A DNA stretch of 64,000 nt from an uncultured Polaribacter sp. (GTDB taxonomy: Bacteria > Bacteroidota > Bacteroidia > Flavobacteriales > Flavobacteriaceae). The stretch is taken from assembly GCF_947503875.1 (NCBI RefSeq), contig NZ_CANNFH010000001.1, forward strand, positions 525,864-589,863, given 5' to 3'. The position numbers were made by a program, and so were the translations under genes. This document shows positions 57,636 through 64,000 of the stretch, piece by piece (positions within the stretch are counted from its first letter, which is position 1; every line of letters begins with the position of its first letter). Below the pieces are notes generated by a model. That model had not been told where the DNA came from. It did not search any database and saw only the letters and a program-made list of their open reading frames with translations.

Positions 57636-58982
57636 ATGGCTGATGAATTTGATTTGTTAGAAACAAATGCAACACAAAAAACAGAAAAAGTAGATGTAAA
57701 TTGGGGAAAAGCAATTGACACAATGAAATCTAAATTGTCTCAAGAAGAAGATCCCGAAAAACGTCAAAAAATATTAAATGCTACGTTAGATGATGTGGTT
57801 GATATGGCAGAAAAAGACAGGTCTTCTTTATTAGACGCTATAAAAGATTTAACAGACTATCAGGATGAAGTTGGTATAAAGTTCGAAGGTTTTTCTGCTT
57901 TAAATGCAGCAGAACAAAAAGTTATAGACGATGCTCAAAAAGGCTTAGAAAGAGCAAGAATTGAATTAGAAGATGCGAAAAACAAACCAGATACTTGGTG
58001 GAATAATCTTTGGGGAAGAAAATCTAAAATTGCAAAAGAAGAGGTTGAGTTTGCAGCAGCAGAAAAGTTAAGGGCAGGAGCAGATAACAAGGCAAAAGCA
58101 CTATTTCAGCAACGTATAGAAAGTGCAAATGTGCAAACTTTGTTGGGTGAGCTTTCTTTTAAATCTCAGGCAGCTGTTACACGTTTAAAAAATAGAGAAG
58201 TAGAAATTAAAGAAGTAGAAGAAAAGCTAAAAACTGCAATTGTAGAAGCGTCTAAAAACCATACCAAAGCTTTAGAACAAAAGAAAGAAGTAGAAGATAA
58301 ATTAGAAGAGCAATACGCACTTTTAAAGCAATCGAGACAAGAGTTAGATGAAATTGCAGACAAGCAATCTACAGCCTATTCAGAAGCAATTGGTAAAGTA
58401 ACAACTATAGAGCAAAAAGTAGAAGAATTAGAAGGGCTTAAAAATGCCTACACAACGTTAGCAGCAAGTAAAGATAGTTTTGTGCACAAACACAATTTAA
58501 CTATTAAAGTGTTAACTTCTTTACGTTCTAATTTACAAACCCATAGAGCCAAATTAAAATCTGATACAGAGGAAAGATTAAAGTATTATGATGGTTATAT
58601 TGTGGCTTTAAAAGCCAGAACAGATCAAGAATTTGCTGCAATTTTAGAGCATTTAGGTGTAAAAACAGATGAGCATATTGGTGAAACTTTGGCTTCTATG
58701 CATTCTGCAAGTGCCAGAGCAAGACAAGATATGATGGACAATATTCCTGTTCATGAAAAAGTGATGACAGGTGTTTACAGCACGTATGCAGAGGCTTTAC
58801 AAGAAATTCGTGAGAAAGATGTAGACATTCAAAAGAATTTTGCAGACAGATATGGAATCGATATGAAAGAGATTTTTGAAGATTATTACAAAGCAGATGC
58901 AAATGCACCAAAAGGTAATAATGGTGAACCTGCAGAAACGCCAAAAAAAGAGTCTTCTTCTAATGACGATTTGTTAGGTTAA
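57636..58982 (+). CDS. Coiled-coil protein of unknown function
   Basis: A 448-residue cytoplasmic protein with no signal peptide or membrane segment. It is mostly helical and highly charged. Residues about 95-150 contain a Trp-rich hinge (KPDTWWNNLWGRKSKIA). Residues about 170-290 form long coiled coils (VEIKEVEEKLKTAIVEA, VEDKLEEQYALLKQSRQELDE). The last 35 residues are a disordered tail rich in Lys, Pro and Ser ending DDLLG. I do not recognise a family. It lies upstream of, and in line with, a toxin-antitoxin pair, an unknown protein and an AAA+ ATPase, so a shared assembly is possible. No clear promoter was found. Confidence 0.85.
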   Translation: MADEFDLLETNATQKTEKVDVNWGKAIDTMKSKLSQEEDPEKRQKILNATLDDVVDMAEKDRSSLLDAIKDLTDYQDEVGIKFEGFSALNAAEQKVIDDAQKGLERARIELEDAKNKPDTWWNNLWGRKSKIAKEEVEFAAAEKLRAGADNKAKALFQQRIESANVQTLLGELSFKSQAAVTRLKNREVEIKEVEEKLKTAIVEASKNHTKALEQKKEVEDKLEEQYALLKQSRQELDEIADKQSTAYSEAIGKVTTIEQKVEELEGLKNAYTTLAASKDSFVHKHNLTIKVLTSLRSNLQTHRAKLKSDTEERLKYYDGYIVALKARTDQEFAAILEHLGVKTDEHIGETLASMHSASARARQDMMDNIPVHEKVMTGVYSTYAEALQEIREKDVDIQKNFADRYGIDMKEIFEDYYKADANAPKGNNGEPAETPKKESSSNDDLLG

Positions 58983-58986
58983 TATT

Positions 58987-59130
58987 TTTTGGGCGTTCCC
59001 TTCTTTTGTGAAAAACAAAAGAAGGTCAGGCTTTCCATTATATCTTTTTTTAAACCCTGAAAAAAATCAGGGTTTAAAAAAAGGATGCCATTTCAACCTG
59101 CCTGCCGGTAGGCAGGTCTTTAACGCAGGC
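58987..59130 (+). repeat. Structured multi-arm intergenic repeat, copy 2
   Basis: Same conserved blocks and order as 9684-9772, starting 4 nt after the coiled-coil gene stop. Arms: 11-bp hairpin CCTTCTTTTGT-GAAAA-ACAAAAGAAGG (58999-59025). A 17-bp hairpin lies at 59044-59083 (left arm CTTTTTTTAAACCCTGA, loop of six A). An extra 8-bp hairpin lies at 59096-59117 (ACCTGCCT / AGGCAGGT). The ends pair as GCGTT (58993-58997) with AACGC (59122-59126). Arms differ in sequence and length from copy 1 but sit at the same positions. Confidence 0.8.
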
Positions 59131-59188
59131 TTACTTATTAACAATTAGCTTTTTAGCTTAATTTTCTCATATTAAAAACAATGTAATT

Positions 59189-59211
59189 TATAAATATATT
59201 TTATATTTGTA
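59189..59211. promoter_or_regulatory. Promoter and operator-like palindrome of the toxin-antitoxin genes
   Basis: Arms TATAAATATA and TATATTTGTA match at 9 of 10 positions around a 3-nt centre. The right arm contains TATATTTG (59202-59209), a TAnnTTTG -7 box 17 bp before the antitoxin ATG. A palindrome over the promoter is what is expected for autorepression by an RHH antitoxin. Confidence 0.7.
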
Positions 59212-59226
59212 AAAAATAAATATAAA

Positions 59227-59469
59227 ATGGCAACATTCACATCTTCATTACCAGATAATCTTTTAGAAAAATTATCTGCTTTAGCAAAAGAGTTACAATT
59301 ACCTAAAAATAGGTTAATAGAAAATGCTTTAGAATTGTATTTAGAGCAAGTAGAAAAGGCTAGTTATATTAAATCTTATAAGCAAGCAGCAACAGATAAA
59401 GATATTTTATTGGTTGCAGAAGAAGGTATGCAAGAGTATTTTTCAGAAATTAATAATACAGATTCTTAG
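59227..59469 (+). CDS. RHH (CopG-like) antitoxin
   Basis: An 80-residue protein with a ribbon-helix-helix at the N-terminus: a beta strand (TFTSSLPDNLLEKL), then ALAKELQLPKNRLIENALELYLEQ. The acidic C-terminal part would bind and neutralise the toxin. It likely represses its own operon through the palindrome just upstream. The toxin gene starts 3 nt after the TAG stop. Confidence 0.88.
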   Translation: MATFTSSLPDNLLEKLSALAKELQLPKNRLIENALELYLEQVEKASYIKSYKQAATDKDILLVAEEGMQEYFSEINNTDS

Positions 59470-59472
59470 TAA

Positions 59473-59805
59473 ATGAAACAAGGCGAAATCTGGGAGTTGT
59501 ATTTAAATCCTACAAAAGGGAGTGAACAAAATGGCAGGAGACCAGCTGTTATTATTAGTGGTAATATGATGAACAAATATTTACAAGTTGTAATTGTTTG
59601 TCCGTTAACAACCAGTATTAAAAATTACAAAGGCAATTTAATTTTAAAGCCAGATACAATTAATGGTTTGTTAGAAACTTCAGAGGTTTTAACTTTTCAT
59701 GTGCGTTCTGTTTCTAAAACAAGGTTAGATAAAAAGTTGGGCAAAATTCCTTTGCAAGAAGTAGTAAAAATTAAAAAAACTTTAAACGATATTCTTAAAT
59801 TTTAA
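59473..59805 (+). CDS. MazF/PemK-type endoribonuclease toxin
   Basis: A 110-residue toxin that should cut mRNA at short sequences. Family motifs: KQGEIWELYLNPTKGSEQNG at the start, the catalytic-loop Arg in GRRPAVIIS, VCPLTTSIKNY with the catalytic Thr, and the C-terminal LDKKLGKIPLQEV. Length is standard. It forms a pair with the upstream RHH antitoxin. Only 2 nt separate its stop from the next, unrelated gene, so the pair sits at the head of the downstream transcript. Confidence 0.92.
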   Translation: MKQGEIWELYLNPTKGSEQNGRRPAVIISGNMMNKYLQVVIVCPLTTSIKNYKGNLILKPDTINGLLETSEVLTFHVRSVSKTRLDKKLGKIPLQEVVKIKKTLNDILKF

Positions 59806-59807
59806 AA

Positions 59808-60845
59808 ATGATTACAACTCCTTTAGATTCTGCTATTTTAAACTCTAAAGAGCAATATGTTTTTTACCACAAAATGGTAGATTTTGTATTAAAAGAACTC
59901 ATTGTAAGTGTGCAACAAGAGCAATTGTGCACGCAGCAAGAATTACTTGTTTTTAAGCAATATTCAGATTTACTTTTATATTCTATAGAAGCAATGCGTA
60001 TAAAATATATGTATGATGAAGAGGATAATATGAAAGTAGATTTAACAGATTCTGGCTTTCCAAATTATTTAGAATTCAGGTATTTGTATAACGATTTAGA
60101 GTTGAGAAATCAGTATTTAGATAAATTAACAGATACAGATACTTTAAAAGAAGAGTTTTTAGATACTTTATTAAGAAAAAAACAATCTGTAAAAAGAAGT
60201 AGATTGTTTCAAGCAGCGTCTATTTTATATTATCAAACTGTAGATCAAAGATATATTTTTAACAGATTTGTACAAGGTAAAATTCTAGAAACACCCAACA
60301 ATAAGAATGGCAATTTAATGATAAGTTGGAGTTTTTACGACGTTTCTAAAAATAGACCTTACATCTGTTTTATGTATTTTAATTATGATGGAAAACGAAT
60401 TAATGATGAAAAAGGAAAAATATATCAAGCTTTAAAAGAAAGTGCAGATAGAGAAATGCCTTTAGATACAATGGCTTATAATATCGATAGAAAATTGCCA
60501 AATATTCAGCCAAAACACATCAAAAGAATCGATTTAGGGCCTTTTCATAATGTATTTGCAAAAGATGAAAACGAAATTACGCATGCTATTTTAGGCGGTA
60601 TTGCAAGAAAAGAAATTCCTTTAGAAAGTTATGCATTATCATTAAAGATAGATGAGGTTTTTTCTGGAGAAACGTTTAAAGAAGTTGGTTTTTTCTCGAA
60701 ACAAACCATGCAAAAATGGAGTGAACCTATCAAACAAAAATATGTTTTAGCACCACATAGAATTATACAATTATTACACAATAGAGCTCCAGAAGTTTTA
60801 CACAAATTAGCTAGAGAACCAATTGAGTTGGCGAGTTTAGAGTAA
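59808..60845 (+). CDS. Protein of unknown function next to an AAA+ ATPase
   Basis: A 345-residue soluble protein with no signal peptide or membrane segment. It is rich in charged and aromatic residues. Residues 1-150 are mainly helical (LVFKQYSDLLLYSIEAMR); residues about 165-210 are beta-like (LMISWSFYDVSKNRPYICFMYFN); the rest is mixed, with KRIDLGPFHNVFAKDE and a helical end. I do not recognise a domain. It starts 2 nt after the toxin gene and ends 150 nt before the AAA+ gene. The pairing with the ATPase suggests a partner or substrate adaptor, but that is inference. Confidence 0.85.
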   Translation: MITTPLDSAILNSKEQYVFYHKMVDFVLKELIVSVQQEQLCTQQELLVFKQYSDLLLYSIEAMRIKYMYDEEDNMKVDLTDSGFPNYLEFRYLYNDLELRNQYLDKLTDTDTLKEEFLDTLLRKKQSVKRSRLFQAASILYYQTVDQRYIFNRFVQGKILETPNNKNGNLMISWSFYDVSKNRPYICFMYFNYDGKRINDEKGKIYQALKESADREMPLDTMAYNIDRKLPNIQPKHIKRIDLGPFHNVFAKDENEITHAILGGIARKEIPLESYALSLKIDEVFSGETFKEVGFFSKQTMQKWSEPIKQKYVLAPHRIIQLLHNRAPEVLHKLAREPIELASLE

Positions 60846-60853
60846 AAAGTAAT

Positions 60854-60975
60854 CAGTCTTCAGTAGGCAGTTTGCAGTCATCATTAGAGTAATTAATTTA
60901 AGAAGAAAAAATAAAAAAGAAAATAAAAAACATTAAGCAGACTCAAAAGTAGCATACACTGCCAACTGAAGACTG
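60854..60975. repeat. 18-bp inverted repeat pair in the spacer before the AAA+ gene
   Basis: CAGTCTTCAGTAGGCAGT (60854-60871) and ACTGCCAACTGAAGACTG (60958-60975) are reverse complements at 17 of 18 positions, 86 nt apart. A second partial copy of the word (CTGACTGAAGACTC) follows the right arm. The middle is poly-A-rich. It resembles mobile intergenic repeats and could form a long hairpin in the transcript. Confidence 0.75.
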
Positions 60976-60995
60976 CTGACTGAAGACTCAAACTT

Positions 60996-62957
60996 ATGAA
61001 TCACAACACCACATTTCCTATAAAACAAAACGAATTAGATGTCTTAAGAGATGAAGCATCAGGTTATTTAAAATCTGTACAATGGGAGCAAGGCAACCGT
61101 GCAAAAAATAGAGATAAAGATGCAAAAAACGATTCTATTTTATTGTACTTGTCTAGAGCAAATAGCGGAAGTAATGTAGAAATAACATCTATTTCTAAAA
61201 CTATTTTAGCGTTAAAAAAACGCTTGTTACCAGATTCTATTGCCATTCCTGTGTATTTAAATCAGACTTTATATGCAGTGCAAGAAGGCATTACTTTAGG
61301 TATTTGGATTAAAGATTCTTATTACGATTCTTCTGGTTTATCAAGTTTAAACGAACGTAAATCGGTTTTAGATAATTCAGAAAAAAGAGCATATGAAAGT
61401 AAGTTACAAACAGCAACTGCTTTTCAATTATTTGCAATTTCATATAAAATTTTACACGATTTAAAACCACATAGTTCTGACGATTTATCAGTGATGAAAC
61501 AAAAATTTGCTGGTATTCCAGAGGTTTCATTTACATCACCTTTAAAAGGAATTGCCTGTGCTTTATTTTATTTTGATAAATATTTAGGACATCCAGATAT
61601 TGTAAAACAAGACAAAGATGTTATCGATTTTACAGTTGTTTATTTTGAAGCTTTAATTGATGAAATTCAGTTAAGAAAAAGCAGTTTAGAATACATAGAA
61701 ACTGTTGTAGATAGAACTTATAAATTAGAAAAATCTGATTTTGCAGTTTCTGGTTGGGACAATGTTTTTTCTGGAACAGCAAAAAGTATCGAATTTAATA
61801 AAATTCAGTTTGAGCAAATTGTGGGTAACAAAGATGCCAAACATTTTGCACGCAGATTAACAGAAAGAATGCTGAGTTACGATTTTGATGCAAAGAAAAA
61901 TCCATTTCAAGAATTAGGTGGGTTTATGCCTGTTTTTATGGGATATGGAATTCCAGGAACAGGAAAATCTATGCTAATTGCAGCCATTGCAACGCGTTTA
62001 AAAGAACATTCAGGCAATTTAGACATTCCGTTTTTGTTTCATCCAATGCCAGATACTTTAATTAGTACTTTTCAAGGTGGTTCTGCAGAAAAAATGGTAG
62101 AATGGATGAAGCCCATGCAAGATCCAACAAAATTAATTTTTGCACCAATTGATGATGCAGAAAATAATTTACAAGAAAGAACTGCACAAGGCGTTTCTGC
62201 AGGTGTAAAAGAGGTAATAGGTGTATTTTTACGTTACACAGAAGGTGCTTACGCTGTAAATTACGGAAATTCTTCAATAGGACTTTTTACAAATTTGCCA
62301 GAAATGTTAGACAAAGCTGTTATTTCTAGAGTGCAAGGACGTTTTAAAATTGATGGTGCCAGAACTCAGCACGATTTTATAGATCAAGATTATATTTGGT
62401 GGAAAAAATTTGAGAAAACAATGCCAGATTTTGTGAATATGCAAAACCCTGCCAATTATCAGTTTTTAAAAGATCAAGGATTGTCAAAAAACATGGGCGA
62501 TGTTTTAGGAGCTATAGAAAAACCAACGGAACAAAGAGTTTTAGAAGCTTATGAAAAAGCAGAAAGCCAAAATAGAACAAACGAACATTTGTTTTTTGCA
62601 AACTTGTATAAAGAGATTCAAAAGATTTTTCCATTCTTTTCTTCAAGAGATGTTAGAAATATACAATCTGCAATTTCATTACGATTAACAGATTTCGATT
62701 TAGAAAAAGACTGGTTTGAAAATCCTGAAACGTACTTCAAAAAAGATTATGAAACCAAATTTAATATGTTGCAGGAATTAATGAAAGCAAATATGAAAGG
62801 TTTAAATTTTTCTGAAATTAGAAGACAAGAAGTGGTACGTTATTTAGACAATGTGGCAACTATTGCAGATACAGATTTTAAACGAAAAGTAGATGCAAGA
62901 GTTAACCAGATGAATATCGATTTAAAAGCGAGAGAAAATTTTAATAATGACAACTAA
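60996..62957 (+). CDS. AAA+ ATPase
   Basis: A 653-residue soluble ATPase. The N-terminal 300 residues have no recognised domain and probably recognise the target. The AAA+ core begins near 305: Walker A GYGIPGTGKS (about 318-327), Walker B LIFAPIDDAEN with the unusual second Asp instead of Glu, a sensor-1 Asn in GLFTNLPEML, and a possible arginine finger in VISRVQGRF. The last 150 residues are helical. AAA+ proteins remodel other proteins or nucleic acids; the target is unknown. It overlaps the NUDIX gene by 11 nt. The context with the coiled-coil and unknown genes suggests one module. Confidence 0.88.
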   Translation: MNHNTTFPIKQNELDVLRDEASGYLKSVQWEQGNRAKNRDKDAKNDSILLYLSRANSGSNVEITSISKTILALKKRLLPDSIAIPVYLNQTLYAVQEGITLGIWIKDSYYDSSGLSSLNERKSVLDNSEKRAYESKLQTATAFQLFAISYKILHDLKPHSSDDLSVMKQKFAGIPEVSFTSPLKGIACALFYFDKYLGHPDIVKQDKDVIDFTVVYFEALIDEIQLRKSSLEYIETVVDRTYKLEKSDFAVSGWDNVFSGTAKSIEFNKIQFEQIVGNKDAKHFARRLTERMLSYDFDAKKNPFQELGGFMPVFMGYGIPGTGKSMLIAAIATRLKEHSGNLDIPFLFHPMPDTLISTFQGGSAEKMVEWMKPMQDPTKLIFAPIDDAENNLQERTAQGVSAGVKEVIGVFLRYTEGAYAVNYGNSSIGLFTNLPEMLDKAVISRVQGRFKIDGARTQHDFIDQDYIWWKKFEKTMPDFVNMQNPANYQFLKDQGLSKNMGDVLGAIEKPTEQRVLEAYEKAESQNRTNEHLFFANLYKEIQKIFPFFSSRDVRNIQSAISLRLTDFDLEKDWFENPETYFKKDYETKFNMLQELMKANMKGLNFSEIRRQEVVRYLDNVATIADTDFKRKVDARVNQMNIDLKARENFNNDN

Positions 62958-63534
62958 CAAAGTAAATAATGTTGTTTCTAAAACCATTTCTAAGTTTTGG
63001 GCAAAGTTAGAGCAAGTCAGTTTCGATTTCACCTTTAAAAACGGAAAAACGGAACGCTTGACTCATGAAGTGTATGGAAAATCAGATGGAGTGGCAGTTT
63101 TGTTGTACAATCCAACAACAAAGAAAGTGGTGTTGTCTAAGCAATTTAGAATACCAATGTATGTTGCTGGCGTAAAAAACGGATTTTCAATAGAAGTTGT
63201 TGGAGGAGCAATTGATAAAAATGAGTCGCCAGAAACAAGTGTTAGCAGAGAAACCAAAGAAGAAATTGGTTACAATATTTCTGAATTAGAAAAAGTAAGT
63301 ACTGTTTTTTTATCACCTGGTTTGGTAAAGGAACAAGTACATTTATATATTGCAAAATATAAAAGTGAAGATAAAATAGAAAATGAAGGTGGAGGTTTAT
63401 CTGAAGAGAGCGAAGAGATAGAAGTTTTAGAAATATCTTTTAAAGAGGCTCTAAAAATGATAGAAACCCAAGAAATTATAGATGCAAGAACCATAATGTT
63501 GTTGTATCATTTAAAAGTTAAAAATATATTTTAA
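62947..63534 (+). CDS. NUDIX hydrolase, NudK/AdpP-like
   Basis: A 195-residue pyrophosphohydrolase, probably acting on ADP-ribose, GDP-mannose or a similar nucleoside diphosphate sugar. The Nudix box GAIDKNESPETSVSRETKEE (from about residue 82) matches the GX5EX7REUXEEXGU pattern in full. FLSPGLVKEQVHLYIAKYK also fits the NudK group. The start overlaps the AAA+ gene by 11 nt (translational coupling). The C-terminus looks altered: copies of this gene's end in the downstream array read KVKKTIE where the gene reads KVKNIF, suggesting an insertion replaced the last codons. Confidence 0.93.
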   Translation: MTTNKVNNVVSKTISKFWAKLEQVSFDFTFKNGKTERLTHEVYGKSDGVAVLLYNPTTKKVVLSKQFRIPMYVAGVKNGFSIEVVGGAIDKNESPETSVSRETKEEIGYNISELEKVSTVFLSPGLVKEQVHLYIAKYKSEDKIENEGGGLSEESEEIEVLEISFKEALKMIETQEIIDARTIMLLYHLKVKNIF

Positions 63535-63659
63535 AATTACGTTTGTCATTCCTGCGCAGGCAGGAATCCAAACTAAGTTAATTTGGAAGTCTATTTTTGT
63601 TGTAATCAGAATAATTTATAGGTTGAACAATGCTTATATATTGTTTAACGAATAAAAAA
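63525..63659. mobile_element. Likely small insertion carrying a CATTCCTGC palindrome
   Basis: About 130 bp separates AAAGTTAAAAA at the gene end from ACAATTGAG; in the downstream array these two words are adjacent. The segment contains a hairpin ATTCCTGC-GCAG-GCAGGAAT (63548-63567), extended imperfectly by GTTTG/CAAAC, of the type common as dispersed intergenic repeat. It also holds a second imperfect palindrome (GTTGAACAAT ... ATTGTTTAAC near 63622-63649). No coding region or transposase: a non-autonomous element at most. Confidence 0.5.
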
Positions 63660-64000
63660 ACAATTGAGTAAGCAAAGTCCTTTCCTTTGGAAAGGATTTA
63701 GGATAGGAAAATCATAGACGCAAGAACTATACTGTTGTTGTATCATTTGAAAGTTAAAAAATCACTTGAGTAAGCAAAGTCCTTTCCTTTGGAAAGGATT
63801 TAGGATAGGAAAATCATAGATGCAAGAACCATAATGTTGTTGTATCATTTAAAAGTTAAAAAAACAATTGAGTAATCAAAGTCCTTTCCTTTGGAAAGGA
63901 TTTAGGATAGGAAAACCATTGACGCAAGAACCATAATGTTGTTGTATCATTTAAAAGTTAAAAAAACAATTGAGTAATCAAAGTCCTTTCCTTTGGAAAG
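63660..64000 (+). repeat. 102-bp tandem array carrying copies of the NUDIX gene tail
   Basis: Period is exactly 102 bp: the word GTCCTTTCC starts at 63677, 63779, 63881 and 63983. Three full units and the start of a fourth are visible; the array runs off the window. Each unit has a palindrome TCCTTTCC-TTT-GGAAAGGA, the word TTTAGGATAGG, then about 60 bp homologous to the NUDIX 3' end (IIDARTIMLLYHLKVK plus a stop). The second unit is identical to the gene over 47 nt (63816-63862 against 63478-63524). Units differ at few positions, about half of them silent in the gene frame. Confidence 0.9.

Noticed and set aside
58999..59083. Simple intrinsic terminator after the coiled-coil gene
   Set aside because: The hairpins are strong and could slow polymerase, but they are part of a multi-arm repeat shared with 9684-9772 and are not followed by a clean T-run, so the terminator label alone would hide the pattern.
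60996..62957. Assignment of the AAA+ cluster to a known defence or tellurite-resistance system
   Set aside because: No TerD, TelA, nuclease, reverse transcriptase or other effector motif could be seen; naming a system would be guesswork.
63660..64000. CRISPR-like array
   Set aside because: The units are identical from end to end with no variable spacers, the period is 102 bp, and the content is gene-tail sequence. No cas gene is present.

Overview
The window looks like a chromosome segment of a marine-type member of the family Flavobacteriaceae (Bacteroidota; Polaribacter or Tenacibaculum relatives are plausible, but the genus is an inference). Support: very AT-rich DNA, TAnnTTTG promoter -7 boxes ahead of many genes, a type IX secretion (T9SS type B) cell-surface protein, SusC-like protein signatures, LptD and TamB of a Gram-negative envelope, and the menaquinone gene order of this family. 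No rRNA, tRNA, CRISPR array, transposase or phage gene was recognised.

Positions 1-11575 hold a nearly complete heme pathway from glutamyl-tRNA: hemJ (cut by the window edge) and hemH on the minus strand, then on the plus strand hemA, a hemC-hemD fusion, hemB, hemL, hemE and hemF. A TrmH-type RNA methylase and an AraC-type regulator lie between the two blocks. The AraC gene and hemA are divergent, and a perfect 13-bp inverted repeat sits between them, a likely operator. Positions 11576-18816 carry an AT-rich 534-bp spacer, an orphan single-lipoyl E2 gene, a secreted protein, pdhC and pdhA (E2 with two lipoyl domains, E1 alpha), a secreted unknown and a VanX-type dipeptidase. Positions 18874-29011 carry a DUF2721 protein, an LTA-synthase-like phosphotransferase, tsaD, tamB, and the glycolytic pair pfkA-gapA. 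Positions 29124-34506 hold ridA, then lptD divergent from a cell-wall amidase and an MCE (MlaD) protein. Next come a two-gene iron-sulfur electron-transfer unit, a SPOR-domain gene broken by two in-frame stops, two PH-domain membrane proteins and the menaquinone genes menA, menC and menE with an embedded CPBP protease (34525-43724). Then follow a SusC-like/VWA hybrid, yebC, ackA-pta, an acyl-CoA carboxylase beta subunit and a 1833-residue T9SS substrate (43816-57429).

The right end (57636-64000) is the most unusual part. It has a coiled-coil protein, a structured repeat element, an RHH/MazF toxin-antitoxin pair with an operator-like palindrome, an unrecognised 345-residue protein, an AAA+ ATPase and an overlapping NUDIX hydrolase. 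The coiled-coil, unknown, AAA+ and NUDIX genes could form an undescribed functional module. After the NUDIX gene comes a tandem array of 102-bp units that each carry a copy of that gene's own 3' coding end; it runs off the window.

Two non-coding signals stand out. First, a multi-armed repeat occurs at 9684-9772 and 58987-59130: short blocks are conserved, while the hairpin arms between them differ in sequence but keep their pairing. Second, the 102-bp gene-tail array at 63660-64000.
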